The notes beneath the pieces are model-generated. The model made no database searches, was not told the DNA's origin, and was given only the letters and a program-made list of their open reading frames with translations. Source: CAYQJS01 sp964417895 (GTDB lineage: Bacteria > Chloroflexota > UBA6077 > SHYK01). Taken from it: 20,224 nt of DNA. Shown here in pieces: positions 7,206 to 14,799 of the stretch (position 1 is the stretch's first letter; each line of letters starts with the position of its first letter). The translations under genes were made by a program, and so were the position numbers. The stretch covers positions 1 through 20,224 of the forward strand of contig CAYQJS010000070.1 in the NCBI GenBank assembly GCA_964417895.1, read 5' to 3'.

Positions 7206-8783
7206 TCAGCCACGCCTCGCGCCTTCGAGGACCAGCTTATCCAGATCGAGCTGCACGGGCATGGGGTAGTCGCCGGTGAAACAGGCGTGGCAGAGGCGCT
7301 CGCGCGGAAGCCCAATCGCCTCGATCATCGCCTCCAGGCTGAGGTACCCGAGGCTGTCCGCGCCGATGTGCTGGCAAATCGCTGGGATGTCAAGGCGCGA
7401 CGCAATCAGCTCCTCGCGCCTGGCTGTGTCGATGCCCAGGTAGCAGGAGTTGACCATCGGCGGCGCCGTGATGCGCACATGCACCTCGCGGGCGCCCGCT
7501 CGCCGGAGCAAGGCAACGGTGCTGAGCGTTGTCGTGCCGCGCACAATGCTGTCTTCCACCATCACCACGCGCTTGCCATCGAGAACGCTGGGAAGCGGGT
7601 TGAACTTCAGCTTCACGCCCAACTCGCGGAGTCGCTGGTCGGGCTGAATGAAGGTCCGGCCGATGTACCGATTCTTGATGATGCCCTCGCGGTAGGGCAG
7701 CCCCGACGCACGTGCGTAGCCGACGGCGGCGGGGATCCCCGAATCCGGGACCGGCATCACCAGATCGGCATCCACGGGATGCTCCTGAGCCAGCGCGGCG
7801 CCCATGCGCTCGCGCGCCAGATAGACGAGCGTGTTATCGATGATGCTGTCCGGGCGGGCAAAGTAGATGTACTCGAAGCTGCACATCGACGGACGCGCGT
7901 CCCCGAGGTCCATCTGTACCGAGCGGGGCCCGTGCTCGTCGATGATCATGATCTCGCCGCGCTGAACGTCCCGCAGCAATTCGGCGCCGATGGTGTCGAG
8001 CGCGCAGGACTCGGAGGCGACAATCCACGAGCCGCCCAGGCGGCCGAACGACAGCGGGCGAATGCCGTAGGGATCGCGGACGGCGATCAGCGCTGACGGC
8101 GTGAGCATCGTGAGGCTATAGGCCCCCTTGACGAGCGGCATGGTGTGGCGGATCCGCTCAACCCAGTCGCGCCCGGGCGCGGTGGCGATGAGGCGCGCGA
8201 TCAGCTCGGAGTCGGTTGTCGAGTCCGTCAGCTCGCCACGCTCCGCGAGCTTCTCCGCCAGATAGCTGGTATTGACCAGGTTTCCGTTGTGCGCCAGCGC
8301 CAGTGGGCCCAGGTCGCTCTCGACTCGGATGGGCTGAGCGTTCTCGATGCAGCTGGACCCGGTGGTCGAGTAGCGAGTGTGCCCGATAGCGATGTGCCCC
8401 TTGCGCAGGTTGCCGAGCTCGGCCTCAGAGAACACTTGACTGACCAGGCCCATGCTGGTGTAGAGGCTCAGGTCGGAGCCGTCCGCCGTCGCGATGCCGG
8501 CGCTCTCCTGGCCGCGGTGCTGCAAGGCATAGAGGCCGAAGAAAGTGAGGCGAGCGACGTCCTCGCCGGGACCGTAGATGCCGAACACGCCACACGCCTC
8601 GTGGAGGGTGTCGCCATCAAGGCTTGGGGCGTGGGGCGCGCGGCGTGATGGGACGCCGCGAGGCGAGGGCGCGCGGGCGCGTGGGTCGGCACCGACCGTC
8701 CTCCTCTCCCCCTCGGCGGAAGGGATGGTTGGGGTGAGGGCGCGCGCCCGCTGCTCCAGCCCATCGGCCACGTTGTCTCCCAT
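7206..8783 (-). CDS. purF: Amidophosphoribosyltransferase with an unusually long propeptide
   Basis: Commits PRPP to purine synthesis by making phosphoribosylamine from PRPP and glutamine. It has 525 residues from the ATG at 8783, which overlaps the purL stop as TGATG and suggests translational coupling. The mature enzyme should begin at Cys64 (HEAC-GVFGIYG), the class II glutaminase nucleophile. The PRPP loop is VVMVEDSIVRGTTT. Cysteines in CSFEYIYFARPDS, VNSCYLGID and LCHACFTGDYP match the [4Fe-4S] ligands of the B. subtilis type. The 63-residue propeptide is long (about 11 in B. subtilis) and is encoded largely by a REP-like palindrome and GC-rich sequence. I found no in-frame ATG, GTG or TTG closer to Cys64. 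The frame also extends upstream inside purL, but that is spurious. Confidence 0.94.
   Translation of the reverse strand: MGDNVADGLEQRARALTPTIPSAEGERRTVGADPRARAPSPRGVPSRRAPHAPSLDGDTLHEACGVFGIYGPGEDVARLTFFGLYALQHRGQESAGIATADGSDLSLYTSMGLVSQVFSEAELGNLRKGHIAIGHTRYSTTGSSCIENAQPIRVESDLGPLALAHNGNLVNTSYLAEKLAERGELTDSTTDSELIARLIATAPGRDWVERIRHTMPLVKGAYSLTMLTPSALIAVRDPYGIRPLSFGRLGGSWIVASESCALDTIGAELLRDVQRGEIMIIDEHGPRSVQMDLGDARPSMCSFEYIYFARPDSIIDNTLVYLARERMGAALAQEHPVDADLVMPVPDSGIPAAVGYARASGLPYREGIIKNRYIGRTFIQPDQRLRELGVKLKFNPLPSVLDGKRVVMVEDSIVRGTTTLSTVALLRRAGAREVHVRITAPPMVNSCYLGIDTARREELIASRLDIPAICQHIGADSLGYLSLEAMIEAIGLPRERLCHACFTGDYPMPVQLDLDKLVLEGARRG
8698..8740 (-). repeat. REP-like palindrome, copy B, inside the purF reading frame
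   Basis: The minus strand reads CCCTCACCCCAACC, a degenerate pyrimidine-rich arm, then GAGGGGGAGAGG. The layout is that of copy A. It is translated in frame as part of the PurF propeptide (ALTPTIPSAEGERR). A further perfect inverted repeat, GGTCGG-CA-CCGACC, follows at 8684-8697. Confidence 0.7.
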
Positions 8784-11077
8784 CAGGCCTCGCCGACCCG
8801 ATCCAGACCTGTCGACCAGACGGCCAGCGCATCGTCGAGAGCCACGGACACCAGACTGCCGATGTCGATGGAGGTCCCTCCGGTCACTCCGAGCATTATC
8901 AACGGCAGCCCACGGCGGGCGGCTGCCGATTCGACCTCTCGCGCTCGGCCATGCGCGGCAGCAAGAATTATCCGGGACGGAGCCTCTCCGAACAATGTGG
9001 CGTCCGCCCGGCCCCACTTGCCCCCCTCCAGGTCCTGGACCCACGGCCCACCGCACCGAACCCCGATCCTGGATGCGAGAGCCGGCTCGGCCAGAGCGAC
9101 AGCCAGCCCCCCGTCGGCCACATCGATGGCGGTCTCAACCACACCCCCGGCCACCAGCTCGCGCACGCACTCCTGTACGCCGCGCTCTTGGAGCAGGTCT
9201 AGCGGCGCCGGGCCGTTGGGAGGCCACCCTCTCAAGGCGGCGTATTCGCTGCCTGCCAGCGAGGCTTCCAGCGGGCCGAGCAGCCACACTGTTTGGCCCT
9301 CCTCGAAAACGGCGCGGGCGTGCCGCTCGATGTCGTCGAGCACGCCCAGGGCGCCGACGATGGGCGTCGGCGCAACCGGCTCGCCGTCCGTTTCGTTATA
9401 CAGCGAGACGTTGCCGCTGATGATCGGCACATCCAGGGCAAGGCATGCGTCGCGCATGCCTTCGACCACGCCCGCGAGCGCGTCCCAGACGGCAGCCCGT
9501 TCGGGGTCGCCGAAGTTCAAGCAGTCGGTAAGCGCGACGGGACGAGCGCCGGCACAGGCGACATTGCGGCACGCCTCGGCCACGGCGGCGGCGCCTCCCG
9601 TCCAGGGATCCAGCGCAGCGAGCCGGCCGTTGCCGCCGAGCCCCAGAGCAAGCCCGCTCGGTAAGCCTTTTAGCCTAAGGACGGCCGCGCCCTCCCCAGG
9701 GGGCACGACGGTGTTCGTCTGAACCATGTGGTCATATTGCTCGAACACGGTGCGACGGCTGCACAGGTTTGCCGACCCCAGAAGCTCGAGGAGCACCACG
9801 CTCAGATCGCTCGGGGCCGGCAAGGGCGCGTCCACCACCCGGCTGCCATTCTGAGCCACAGGCGAAGCATCTCCCGGGGCATCCTTCGCTTCGCTCAGGA
9901 CGACAGGCGCCCCAGACCCCTGCCACCTGTCCCCTGTCCCCTGCCCTCTGCCCCCTGGCCCCCGGTACTCCGGCGCGCCGCCCGAGAGAAAGCGCGCGGG
10001 CAGCTCGGCAACAACTTCCTTCCCGTCCCGGATGCGAATCAATCCATCGGCCGTCACGCGACCGATTGCCGCGCAATGCAGGTCCCACCGCTCGAAACGG
10101 CGGCGCACGCGTTCCTCCGAGCCGCTGCGGACGACGAGGAGCATCCGCTCTTGCGACTCCGACAGCATGACCTCGTAGCCGGACATCCCTTGCTCCCGGC
10201 GAGGCACGAGCGACACGTCGATCTCGATGCCGCAGCCGCCACGGGCGGCCATCTCGGCGGTGGCTCCGGTGAGTCCGGCGGCGCCGAGGTCTTGCATGGC
10301 TACGACGTCCGGGTCGCCCGTCAGCTCCAGACACGCCTCGATGAGCAGCTTCTCGAGGAACGGATTGCCGACCTGCACGGCGGGCCGCTGCGCTTCCGAT
10401 TCGTCGCTCAGCTGCGCCGACGCGAAGCTTGCTCCGGCGATGCCGTCTCTCCCAGTGGCCGATCCGACGAGGAGCACGGGGTTCCCCACGCCGCTGGCTC
10501 GCGCGCTGAGCAACCTGTCCTTCGATCCAACGCCCAGACACAGCACGTTGACCAGCGGGTTGGCTGAGTAACTCGCGTCGAAAGCGATGCTTCCGCCCAC
10601 GGTGGGGACCCCTACGCAGTTGCCGTAGAAAGCGATGCCACCCACGACGCCATTTAGCAGATAGGCCGTGTGGGGAAGATGGGGGTCGCCGAAGCAGAGC
10701 GCATCCATCAGTGCGATGGGACGTGCGCCCATCGTAAAAATGTCGCGGAGAATGCCGCCAACGCCCGTCGCCGCTCCCTGGAACGGCTCGACGGCGCTCG
10801 GGTGATTGTGCGATTCGATCTTCATCACGGCCGCGAGCCCGCCGCCGATGTCCACGGCGCCGGCGTTCTCGCCCGGCCCTTGCAACACGTGAGCCGCCGT
10901 CGTCGGCAGGCGCCGCAGCAGCGGCTTCGAGTGCTTGTAGGAGCAGTGCTCGCTCCAGAGAACGCCGAACATGCCCAGCTCGAGGCCGTTCGGTTCGCGG
11001 TCGAGTACCTGGCAAATGAGGGTGTATTCGGCTTCGGAGCAACCAGCGGTTGCCGCTGCGCGCTCAGCGACCGACAA
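8783..11077 (-). CDS. purL: FGAM synthase, small-type PurL, with a repeat-derived linker insertion
   Basis: ATP-dependent amidation of FGAR, with ammonia supplied by PurQ. It has 764 residues, near the family length of about 720-750. Motifs are ELGMFGVLWSEHCSYKHSK, GPGENAGAVDIG, KIESHNHPS, the GAATGVGGILRDIFTMGARP block, MQDLGAAGLTGATAEMA and FEQYDHMVQTNTVV. Between the N-terminal half (ending SGGAPEYR, 372) and the second half (LLGSANLCSRR) lies a Gly/Gln/Arg-rich stretch, about residues 373-415. It is coded exactly by a heptamer array and a hairpin repeat. The start is a TTG with no clear SD and is the only start available, since a TGA lies in frame 8 codons upstream. Conserved sequence near residue 15 (SEAEYTLICQVLDREPN) supports it. 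Confidence 0.95.
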   Translation of the reverse strand: MSVAERAAATAGCSEAEYTLICQVLDREPNGLELGMFGVLWSEHCSYKHSKPLLRRLPTTAAHVLQGPGENAGAVDIGGGLAAVMKIESHNHPSAVEPFQGAATGVGGILRDIFTMGARPIALMDALCFGDPHLPHTAYLLNGVVGGIAFYGNCVGVPTVGGSIAFDASYSANPLVNVLCLGVGSKDRLLSARASGVGNPVLLVGSATGRDGIAGASFASAQLSDESEAQRPAVQVGNPFLEKLLIEACLELTGDPDVVAMQDLGAAGLTGATAEMAARGGCGIEIDVSLVPRREQGMSGYEVMLSESQERMLLVVRSGSEERVRRRFERWDLHCAAIGRVTADGLIRIRDGKEVVAELPARFLSGGAPEYRGPGGRGQGTGDRWQGSGAPVVLSEAKDAPGDASPVAQNGSRVVDAPLPAPSDLSVVLLELLGSANLCSRRTVFEQYDHMVQTNTVVPPGEGAAVLRLKGLPSGLALGLGGNGRLAALDPWTGGAAAVAEACRNVACAGARPVALTDCLNFGDPERAAVWDALAGVVEGMRDACLALDVPIISGNVSLYNETDGEPVAPTPIVGALGVLDDIERHARAVFEEGQTVWLLGPLEASLAGSEYAALRGWPPNGPAPLDLLQERGVQECVRELVAGGVVETAIDVADGGLAVALAEPALASRIGVRCGGPWVQDLEGGKWGRADATLFGEAPSRIILAAAHGRAREVESAAARRGLPLIMLGVTGGTSIDIGSLVSVALDDALAVWSTGLDRVGEA
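9843..9906 (-). repeat. Hairpin repeat (LSEAKD/PERSEG type) inside purL
   Basis: On the minus strand one arm contains CCTGAGCGAAGCGAAGGATG and the other an imperfect complement, ATGCTTCGCCTGTGGCTCAG, around a CCCCGGGAG centre. This imperfect inverted repeat resembles a common dispersed element recognised by its CTGAGCGAAGCGAAGGAT word. In the purL frame it gives VLSEAKDAPGD; another frame gives PERSEG. It is inserted in frame. Confidence 0.75.
9910..9962 (-). repeat. Heptamer tandem array inside purL
   Basis: Period-7 units on the coding strand are GGGGGCA, GAGGGCA, GGGGACA (twice), GGTGGCA and GGGGTCT, with degenerate units at the edges. About seven units are recognisable. Three units equal seven codons, so the array reads through in frame as a Gly/Gln/Arg-rich linker. 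The coding strand is G-rich enough to form a quadruplex. Confidence 0.8.
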
Positions 11078-11094
11078 CGACCGGCCCGCCCGCG

Positions 11095-11124
11095 GGTGTC
11101 AGGGGTCGGGGGTCGGGGATCGGG
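11095..11124 (+). repeat. Heptamer tandem array just upstream of the purL start
   Basis: Period-7 units on the plus strand are GGTGTCA, GGGGTCG, GGGGTCG, GGGATCG and GG. There are four G-tracts of at least three with short spacers, a quadruplex motif on the template strand of purL. It supplies the TGA in frame 8 codons before the purL start. Confidence 0.75.
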
Positions 11125-11135
11125 AAGAGAACTGG

Positions 11136-11173
11136 TTCCCTCCCCCCTTGAGGGGGAGGGTTAGGGAGGGGGG
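11136..11173 (+). repeat. REP-like palindrome, copy C (purQ-purL junction)
   Basis: It contains the perfect 9-bp inverted repeat CCCTCCCCC-CTTGA-GGGGGAGGG (11138-11160), followed by TTAGGGAGGGG. It abuts the 30-bp dispersed repeat that overlaps the end of purQ. As RNA this hairpin would lie between the purQ stop and the purL start. There is no U-tract, so it is not a typical terminator; mRNA stabilisation or partial attenuation is possible. Confidence 0.75.
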
Positions 11174-11201
11174 TAACGCCCACGTTCATACGAACTGACC
11201 C
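11172..11201 (-). repeat. 30-bp dispersed repeat, copy 1 (purQ stop)
   Basis: The minus-strand sequence contains ATGAACGTGGGCGTTACC, identical to 15371-15388. Counting the flank, 27 of 30 bases agree with 15359-15388. This copy encodes the last residues of PurQ (GQFV) and its TGA stop. Confidence 0.8.
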
Positions 11202-11878
11202 GCTAGCACGGCCTCGAATACGCGGCGGCCATCTTCGCCGCCGAGGATGGCTTCCGCACATCGCTCGGGATGCGGCATCAGGCCGAACACGTTACCGGCC
11301 TCGTTACAAACGCCGGCGATCGCCGCTACGGAGCCGTTCGGGTTGGCCGACCGAGCGCTGCGGCCCTCGGCATCGCAATAGCGGAACACGACCTGGCCCC
11401 GGCGCTCCATCGCTGCCAGGGCGGCCGCATCCACGTAGTAGCTGCCCTCATGGTGAGCAATCGGCATTCGCAGCACCGTGCCCGGTGCGATCCCGCGCGT
11501 GAAAGGGGTCGCGCTCGGCTCCACACGTACGTGTACCCAGCGGCAGACGAACCGAAGCCCGGCGTTCTGGAGCATGGCCCCTGGCAGCAGGCCGGCTTCC
11601 GCGAGCACCTGGAAGCCGTTGCAGATACCCCAGACGAGGCCGCCTCCCGCGGCAAAGCGCTCCACCGCGGTCAGCACGGGAGAGAACCTGGCGATGGCGC
11701 CCGCCCGCAGATAGTCCCCGTGGGCAAAGCCCCCGGGGAGGATGACGCAGTCGTAGGGAGAGAGGTCAGTATCTTCGTGCCAGATCAGGTCTGCGCTCTG
11801 GCCAAGAACCGCCGTAAGGACGTGCAGGGTGTCGTGCTCGCAGTTGCTACCGGGAAACACGACTACCCCGTAGCGCAC
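11186..11878 (-). CDS. purQ: FGAM synthase glutaminase subunit
   Basis: Class I glutamine amidotransferase that feeds ammonia to PurL. It has 230 residues from a GTG at 11878, chosen because GGAGG lies 4 nt upstream and the family N-terminus (YGVVVFPGSNCEHDT) starts right there. An alternative frame start at 11962 would add 28 unrelated residues. The nucleophile is Cys86 (WGICNGFQVL), and the remaining triad residues are in MPHPER (His203, Glu205). It is the first gene of the visible pur block. The usual third subunit gene, purS, is not found next to it. Its last codons lie inside a 30-bp dispersed repeat. Confidence 0.95.
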   Translation of the reverse strand: MRYGVVVFPGSNCEHDTLHVLTAVLGQSADLIWHEDTDLSPYDCVILPGGFAHGDYLRAGAIARFSPVLTAVERFAAGGGLVWGICNGFQVLAEAGLLPGAMLQNAGLRFVCRWVHVRVEPSATPFTRGIAPGTVLRMPIAHHEGSYYVDAAALAAMERRGQVVFRYCDAEGRSARSANPNGSVAAIAGVCNEAGNVFGLMPHPERCAEAILGGEDGRRVFEAVLAGQFV

Positions 11879-12090
11879 GCAGCCTCCGTGTTCCGGCAGT
11901 TTCGGCAGGGGGCCGACTGGGCCACGTCGCTGAAACCCCCATGGAGCATTTGATTCTACCATGGGGGGCAGACGCCTCCCCGGAGTGGTGACTGTTATGA
12001 GATGGGGCGGGCGTTGGAACCATGCACGGGGCTCGGTGAGCGAAACCGTCCGGCGTATAATTCCGTGATGGAGGTCCTCCCAAGGACCGC
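11879..12090. promoter_or_regulatory. Divergent promoter region between purQ and lepB
   Basis: The 212 bp between the divergent genes holds no gene I can support. A perfect TATAAT at 12056-12061 points to lepB, but the -35 area (TCGGTG) is poor. A start about 7 nt downstream would fall on the ATG at 12068, which opens an eight-codon frame that ends before lepB. GGAGG-T-CCTCC (12070-12080) is a perfect palindrome. For purQ, TAGAAT (minus, 11953-11958) is a weak -10 candidate. I see no PurR-type operator or purine riboswitch fold. Confidence 0.45.
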
Positions 12091-12744
12091 GTGAGGCGCA
12101 TGTACATCAACGACACGACGGAAATGCGTCGCGGCCGACGGTGGGCCGCCCGCGTGGGCGGCTTCCTCTGGGAGCTGATGCAGACGGTCGTTCTGACCGT
12201 CCTCGTCTTCCTCGCTATGCGTGCGGTGGTGCAGAACTTCAAGGTCGAGGGCACCTCGATGGAGCCAACCCTGCACCACAACCAGTTCCTGATCATCAAC
12301 AAAGCGGTCTATGCGCGCGTGGACGGGACCCCGCTTGACAGCGTGCTCGCCCGCGACAGGAATGAGGCCGAGCCACGGTTCCTCTTCGGCGAGCCGTCGC
12401 GAGGTGACATCGTGGTCTTTCGTTTCCCGGCGCAGCCGGAGAAAGACTTCATCAAGCGCATCATCGCGGTGCCCGGCGACGACGTCGAGGTTCGCGCGGG
12501 ACGCGTTTACCTCAACGGCGAGCTGCAGGAGGAGCACTACACCCGAGACGGCGCCAGCTACAACCGGCCGGCGCAGGTCGTGCCCCAGGGACAATATTTC
12601 GTCCTCGGAGACAACCGTCCCAATAGCAGCGATTCGCACGTGTGGGGATTCGTTCCGGCCGATAATCTTGTAGGAAAGGCATGGTTCGCTTACTGGCCCC
12701 CCAGTGACTGGGGGCCGCTGGCCTCCGGCGCTCTCGCCAGGTAA
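12091..12744 (+). CDS. lepB: Signal peptidase I
   Basis: Membrane serine-lysine protease that cleaves signal peptides outside the membrane. It has 217 residues. An N-terminal cytoplasmic segment is followed by one membrane helix (about 24-45, WELMQTVVLTVLVFLAM). Catalytic Ser56 is in VEGTSMEPTL and catalytic Lys122 in FIKRIIAVPGD; box E is GDNRPNSSDSHVWGFV. The start is a GTG with AAGGA 4 nt upstream; the ATG three codons later (12100) is equally possible. It opens a co-directional run of five genes. Confidence 0.95.
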   Translation: MRRMYINDTTEMRRGRRWAARVGGFLWELMQTVVLTVLVFLAMRAVVQNFKVEGTSMEPTLHHNQFLIINKAVYARVDGTPLDSVLARDRNEAEPRFLFGEPSRGDIVVFRFPAQPEKDFIKRIIAVPGDDVEVRAGRVYLNGELQEEHYTRDGASYNRPAQVVPQGQYFVLGDNRPNSSDSHVWGFVPADNLVGKAWFAYWPPSDWGPLASGALAR

Positions 12745-12796
12745 TCGCCAACGGCTCACCGACGAGCATGCAAGCGTTCCATCAGGCGTCACCCTC

Positions 12797-13729
12797 GTGA
12801 ATACGGTAGCCCTGATCGGCGTCCCGTCGTCCCTCGGCGGGCTCCCTCTCGGCTCAGAACGCGGGCCCGAAGCTCTTCGTCGCGCCGGCCTCGTAGCCCG
12901 GCTACGGGCTGCCGGCCTCGAGGTCGCTGACCTGGGAGACGTGCCCGTGCCCGACGGGCGGCTCCACCGTAGCCGCTACTCGGGCGATGATCTCGCGCCC
13001 TTCGAATCCGTGGCTCGCTGGGTAGCGAAATATGCGTGGCGAGCGCACGCCGAAGGGATGGTTCCGCTCCTGATCGGCGGCGACCACTCCGCCGCGATTG
13101 GCAGCATTGCCGCCTCGGCCCAGAGCGTCTCCGGCCTCGGCATCGTCTGGGTGGACGCACACCCTGACTTCAATACGCCCGAGACGACCCCCACCGGCAA
13201 CATCCACGGGATGGTCCTGGCGATCGCCGCTGGCCGTGGCCCCGCCCCCCTCGCGCGCCTTGCGGGCTTCACGCCGATGGTTCACCCCGAACGTATCGTC
13301 GTGATTGGCGCTCGACGCGTGGACGCCGCGGAACATAACAACCTGCGGGAGGCGGGGGTGCGCGTCTACAGCGCCGAGCACCTCGAGCGCCACGGGGTGC
13401 GCGCGACCGTCGGCGAGGCCATTGCGTACCTGGCGGCGAATCAGGTGCGTGCGATCCATCTCAGTGTGGATCTCGACGTGCTCGATCCCACTGGATGGCC
13501 GGGCGTATCAACGCCCGCCGAAGGCGGCCTCACAGCCGAAGAGCTGTCCCTGGTGGCGCGCACCGTGGCGGACACAGCGCCCATCGCCGCCATGGACCTG
13601 GTCGAGCTGACGCCAGCCCAGGATACGGCCGACGTGACCGCCCGAGCCGCCATCGAGATAGCCATCGCGGCGCTCGCCGGGCGATCCCGCTCCACGTCTG
13701 GCCTTCAGCAGGGCCTATCCACCGCGTAG
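12797..13729 (+). CDS. Arginase-family (ureohydrolase) enzyme
   Basis: A binuclear Mn enzyme expected to hydrolyse arginine to ornithine and urea, or a related guanidino compound. It has 310 residues from the GTG at 12797. Metal motifs are GGDHSAAIG, WVDAHPDFNTP and HLSVDLDVLDP. The segment DFNTPETTPTGNIHG aligns with the human arginase substrate loop, with Asn130 and His141 equivalents present and Thr at the Ser137 place. This favours true arginase over agmatinase. The typical PxxGTPxxGG reads WPGVSTPAEGG, with Ser replacing Gly. No SD is visible. The frame is open further upstream into the end of lepB, so the start is uncertain. Substrate is inferred. Confidence 0.85.
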   Translation: MNTVALIGVPSSLGGLPLGSERGPEALRRAGLVARLRAAGLEVADLGDVPVPDGRLHRSRYSGDDLAPFESVARWVAKYAWRAHAEGMVPLLIGGDHSAAIGSIAASAQSVSGLGIVWVDAHPDFNTPETTPTGNIHGMVLAIAAGRGPAPLARLAGFTPMVHPERIVVIGARRVDAAEHNNLREAGVRVYSAEHLERHGVRATVGEAIAYLAANQVRAIHLSVDLDVLDPTGWPGVSTPAEGGLTAEELSLVARTVADTAPIAAMDLVELTPAQDTADVTARAAIEIAIAALAGRSRSTSGLQQGLSTA

Positions 13730-13884
13730 GCACCGCCGCTTCGCGGCAGGCCACTGGGAATCCCGTACACTCAGGCGGCGGGCCCCGAGCCCAAAGCACC
13801 GCCGTGAACGTCCGATTCGATCTTGGCGGTCTCGGGGAGTCTCTCGGCGCTGAGACCTGGTCAGCGCTCGCTGAGACGCTGAGA

Positions 13885-14781
13885 ATGGAATGTGAGGGGG
13901 CGGACCGGTTCGTCATGCAGTCTGTCCCCGCCGACATTCTCGCCACGGCAAACGCCCAAAGCAGACGGCTCCGTGATCTCCTCCACGCCCCGAGCATCCT
14001 CGTCATGCCCGGCGCTTACGATGTGCTCTCCGCCCGTCTGTTCGAAGCGATGGGGTTCCCCGCCATTCAAGGCACCAGCGGCGGAATCGCGGCGGTCCAT
14101 GGCCTGTTCGACGAAGAGCTGCTGGGCAGGGAGCGCACCACCGACGTGTACCGCGCCATGGTTGGGGCCGTTTCAGTCCCGGTGAACGCGGACGGCGAGA
14201 AAGGGTACGGCGGCCCGGAGGAGATCGGCGAGACGGTACGCCAGTTTGTGGGTGTGGGCCTCGCCGGCATGAATCTGGAGGACAGCGACTACCACCCGCA
14301 CGGCGAGCCGATGCGGCTCGCGCCCCTGGACGTCCAAATCGCCAAGATCCGAGCCTTCATGGGCGCGAGGCGAGACCTGGGGAGCGAGTTCTTCCTGAAT
14401 GCGCGCGTCGACGTCTTCGGCACGGTGCGCGAGCATCGCGAGGGACTGGACGAGGTGATCCGACGTGGCAACATCTATGCCGAAGAGGGCGCCGACTGCA
14501 TCTTCATCTTTCGTCCTGGTGATGCCTCGACCATCGGCACCCTCGTGCGTGAGGTTCACGCTCCCCTCAGCGTTCTGGCCACCGATGACACGCCAAGCAT
14601 TCCCGAGCTGGAAGATCTCGGCGTCGCGCGGGCCAGCTATGGTGCGGCGTTCACTCGCGTTGCCCTTACGGCACTCAAGCAGCTGGCCGAGACGCTTCTG
14701 GAAACCGGCGATCCTCGGCCCCTTCTGCGGGAGGGCATCCCGCGTGCCGAGTTCCAGTCCCTGCTCCGAGGCCAAGCGTAG
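13885..14781 (+). CDS. Isocitrate lyase / PEP mutase superfamily protein
   Basis: A TIM-barrel enzyme of the group that makes or breaks C-C or C-P bonds next to a carboxylate, using Mg. It has 298 residues from the ATG at 13885. GTG 13804 and ATG 13915 are alternatives, and none has a good SD. Motifs are VMPGAYDVLSARLFEAMGFPA, VNADGEKGYGG (Asp/Glu metal site), GMNLEDSDYH, FLNARVDVF and GADCIFIFRPGD. The KKCGH loop of true isocitrate lyase is absent, so a PEP-mutase or oxaloacetate/2-methylisocitrate-type activity is more likely. Substrate is unknown. The end is 18 bp from the next gene, whose strong SD lies in the gap. Confidence 0.85.
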   Translation: MECEGADRFVMQSVPADILATANAQSRRLRDLLHAPSILVMPGAYDVLSARLFEAMGFPAIQGTSGGIAAVHGLFDEELLGRERTTDVYRAMVGAVSVPVNADGEKGYGGPEEIGETVRQFVGVGLAGMNLEDSDYHPHGEPMRLAPLDVQIAKIRAFMGARRDLGSEFFLNARVDVFGTVREHREGLDEVIRRGNIYAEEGADCIFIFRPGDASTIGTLVREVHAPLSVLATDDTPSIPELEDLGVARASYGAAFTRVALTALKQLAETLLETGDPRPLLREGIPRAEFQSLLRGQA

Positions 14782-14799
14782 CCTTTACCAGGAGGAGCT

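Noticed and set aside
8784..9056. Extended N-terminus for purF upstream of the ATG at 8783
   Set aside because: The extension lies entirely within purL coding sequence in another frame and shows no PurF homology. The TGATG overlap gives a natural start.
9732..11042. A 436-codon minus-strand frame inside purL
   Set aside because: It is an alternate-frame shadow of purL, very Arg-rich, and contains only repeat-derived PERSEG-like peptide.
13730..13884. Separate small gene between the arginase-family gene and the PEP-mutase-like gene
   Set aside because: Only the possible upstream extension of the PEP-mutase-like frame (from GTG 13804) is open. There is no SD or motif for another gene.
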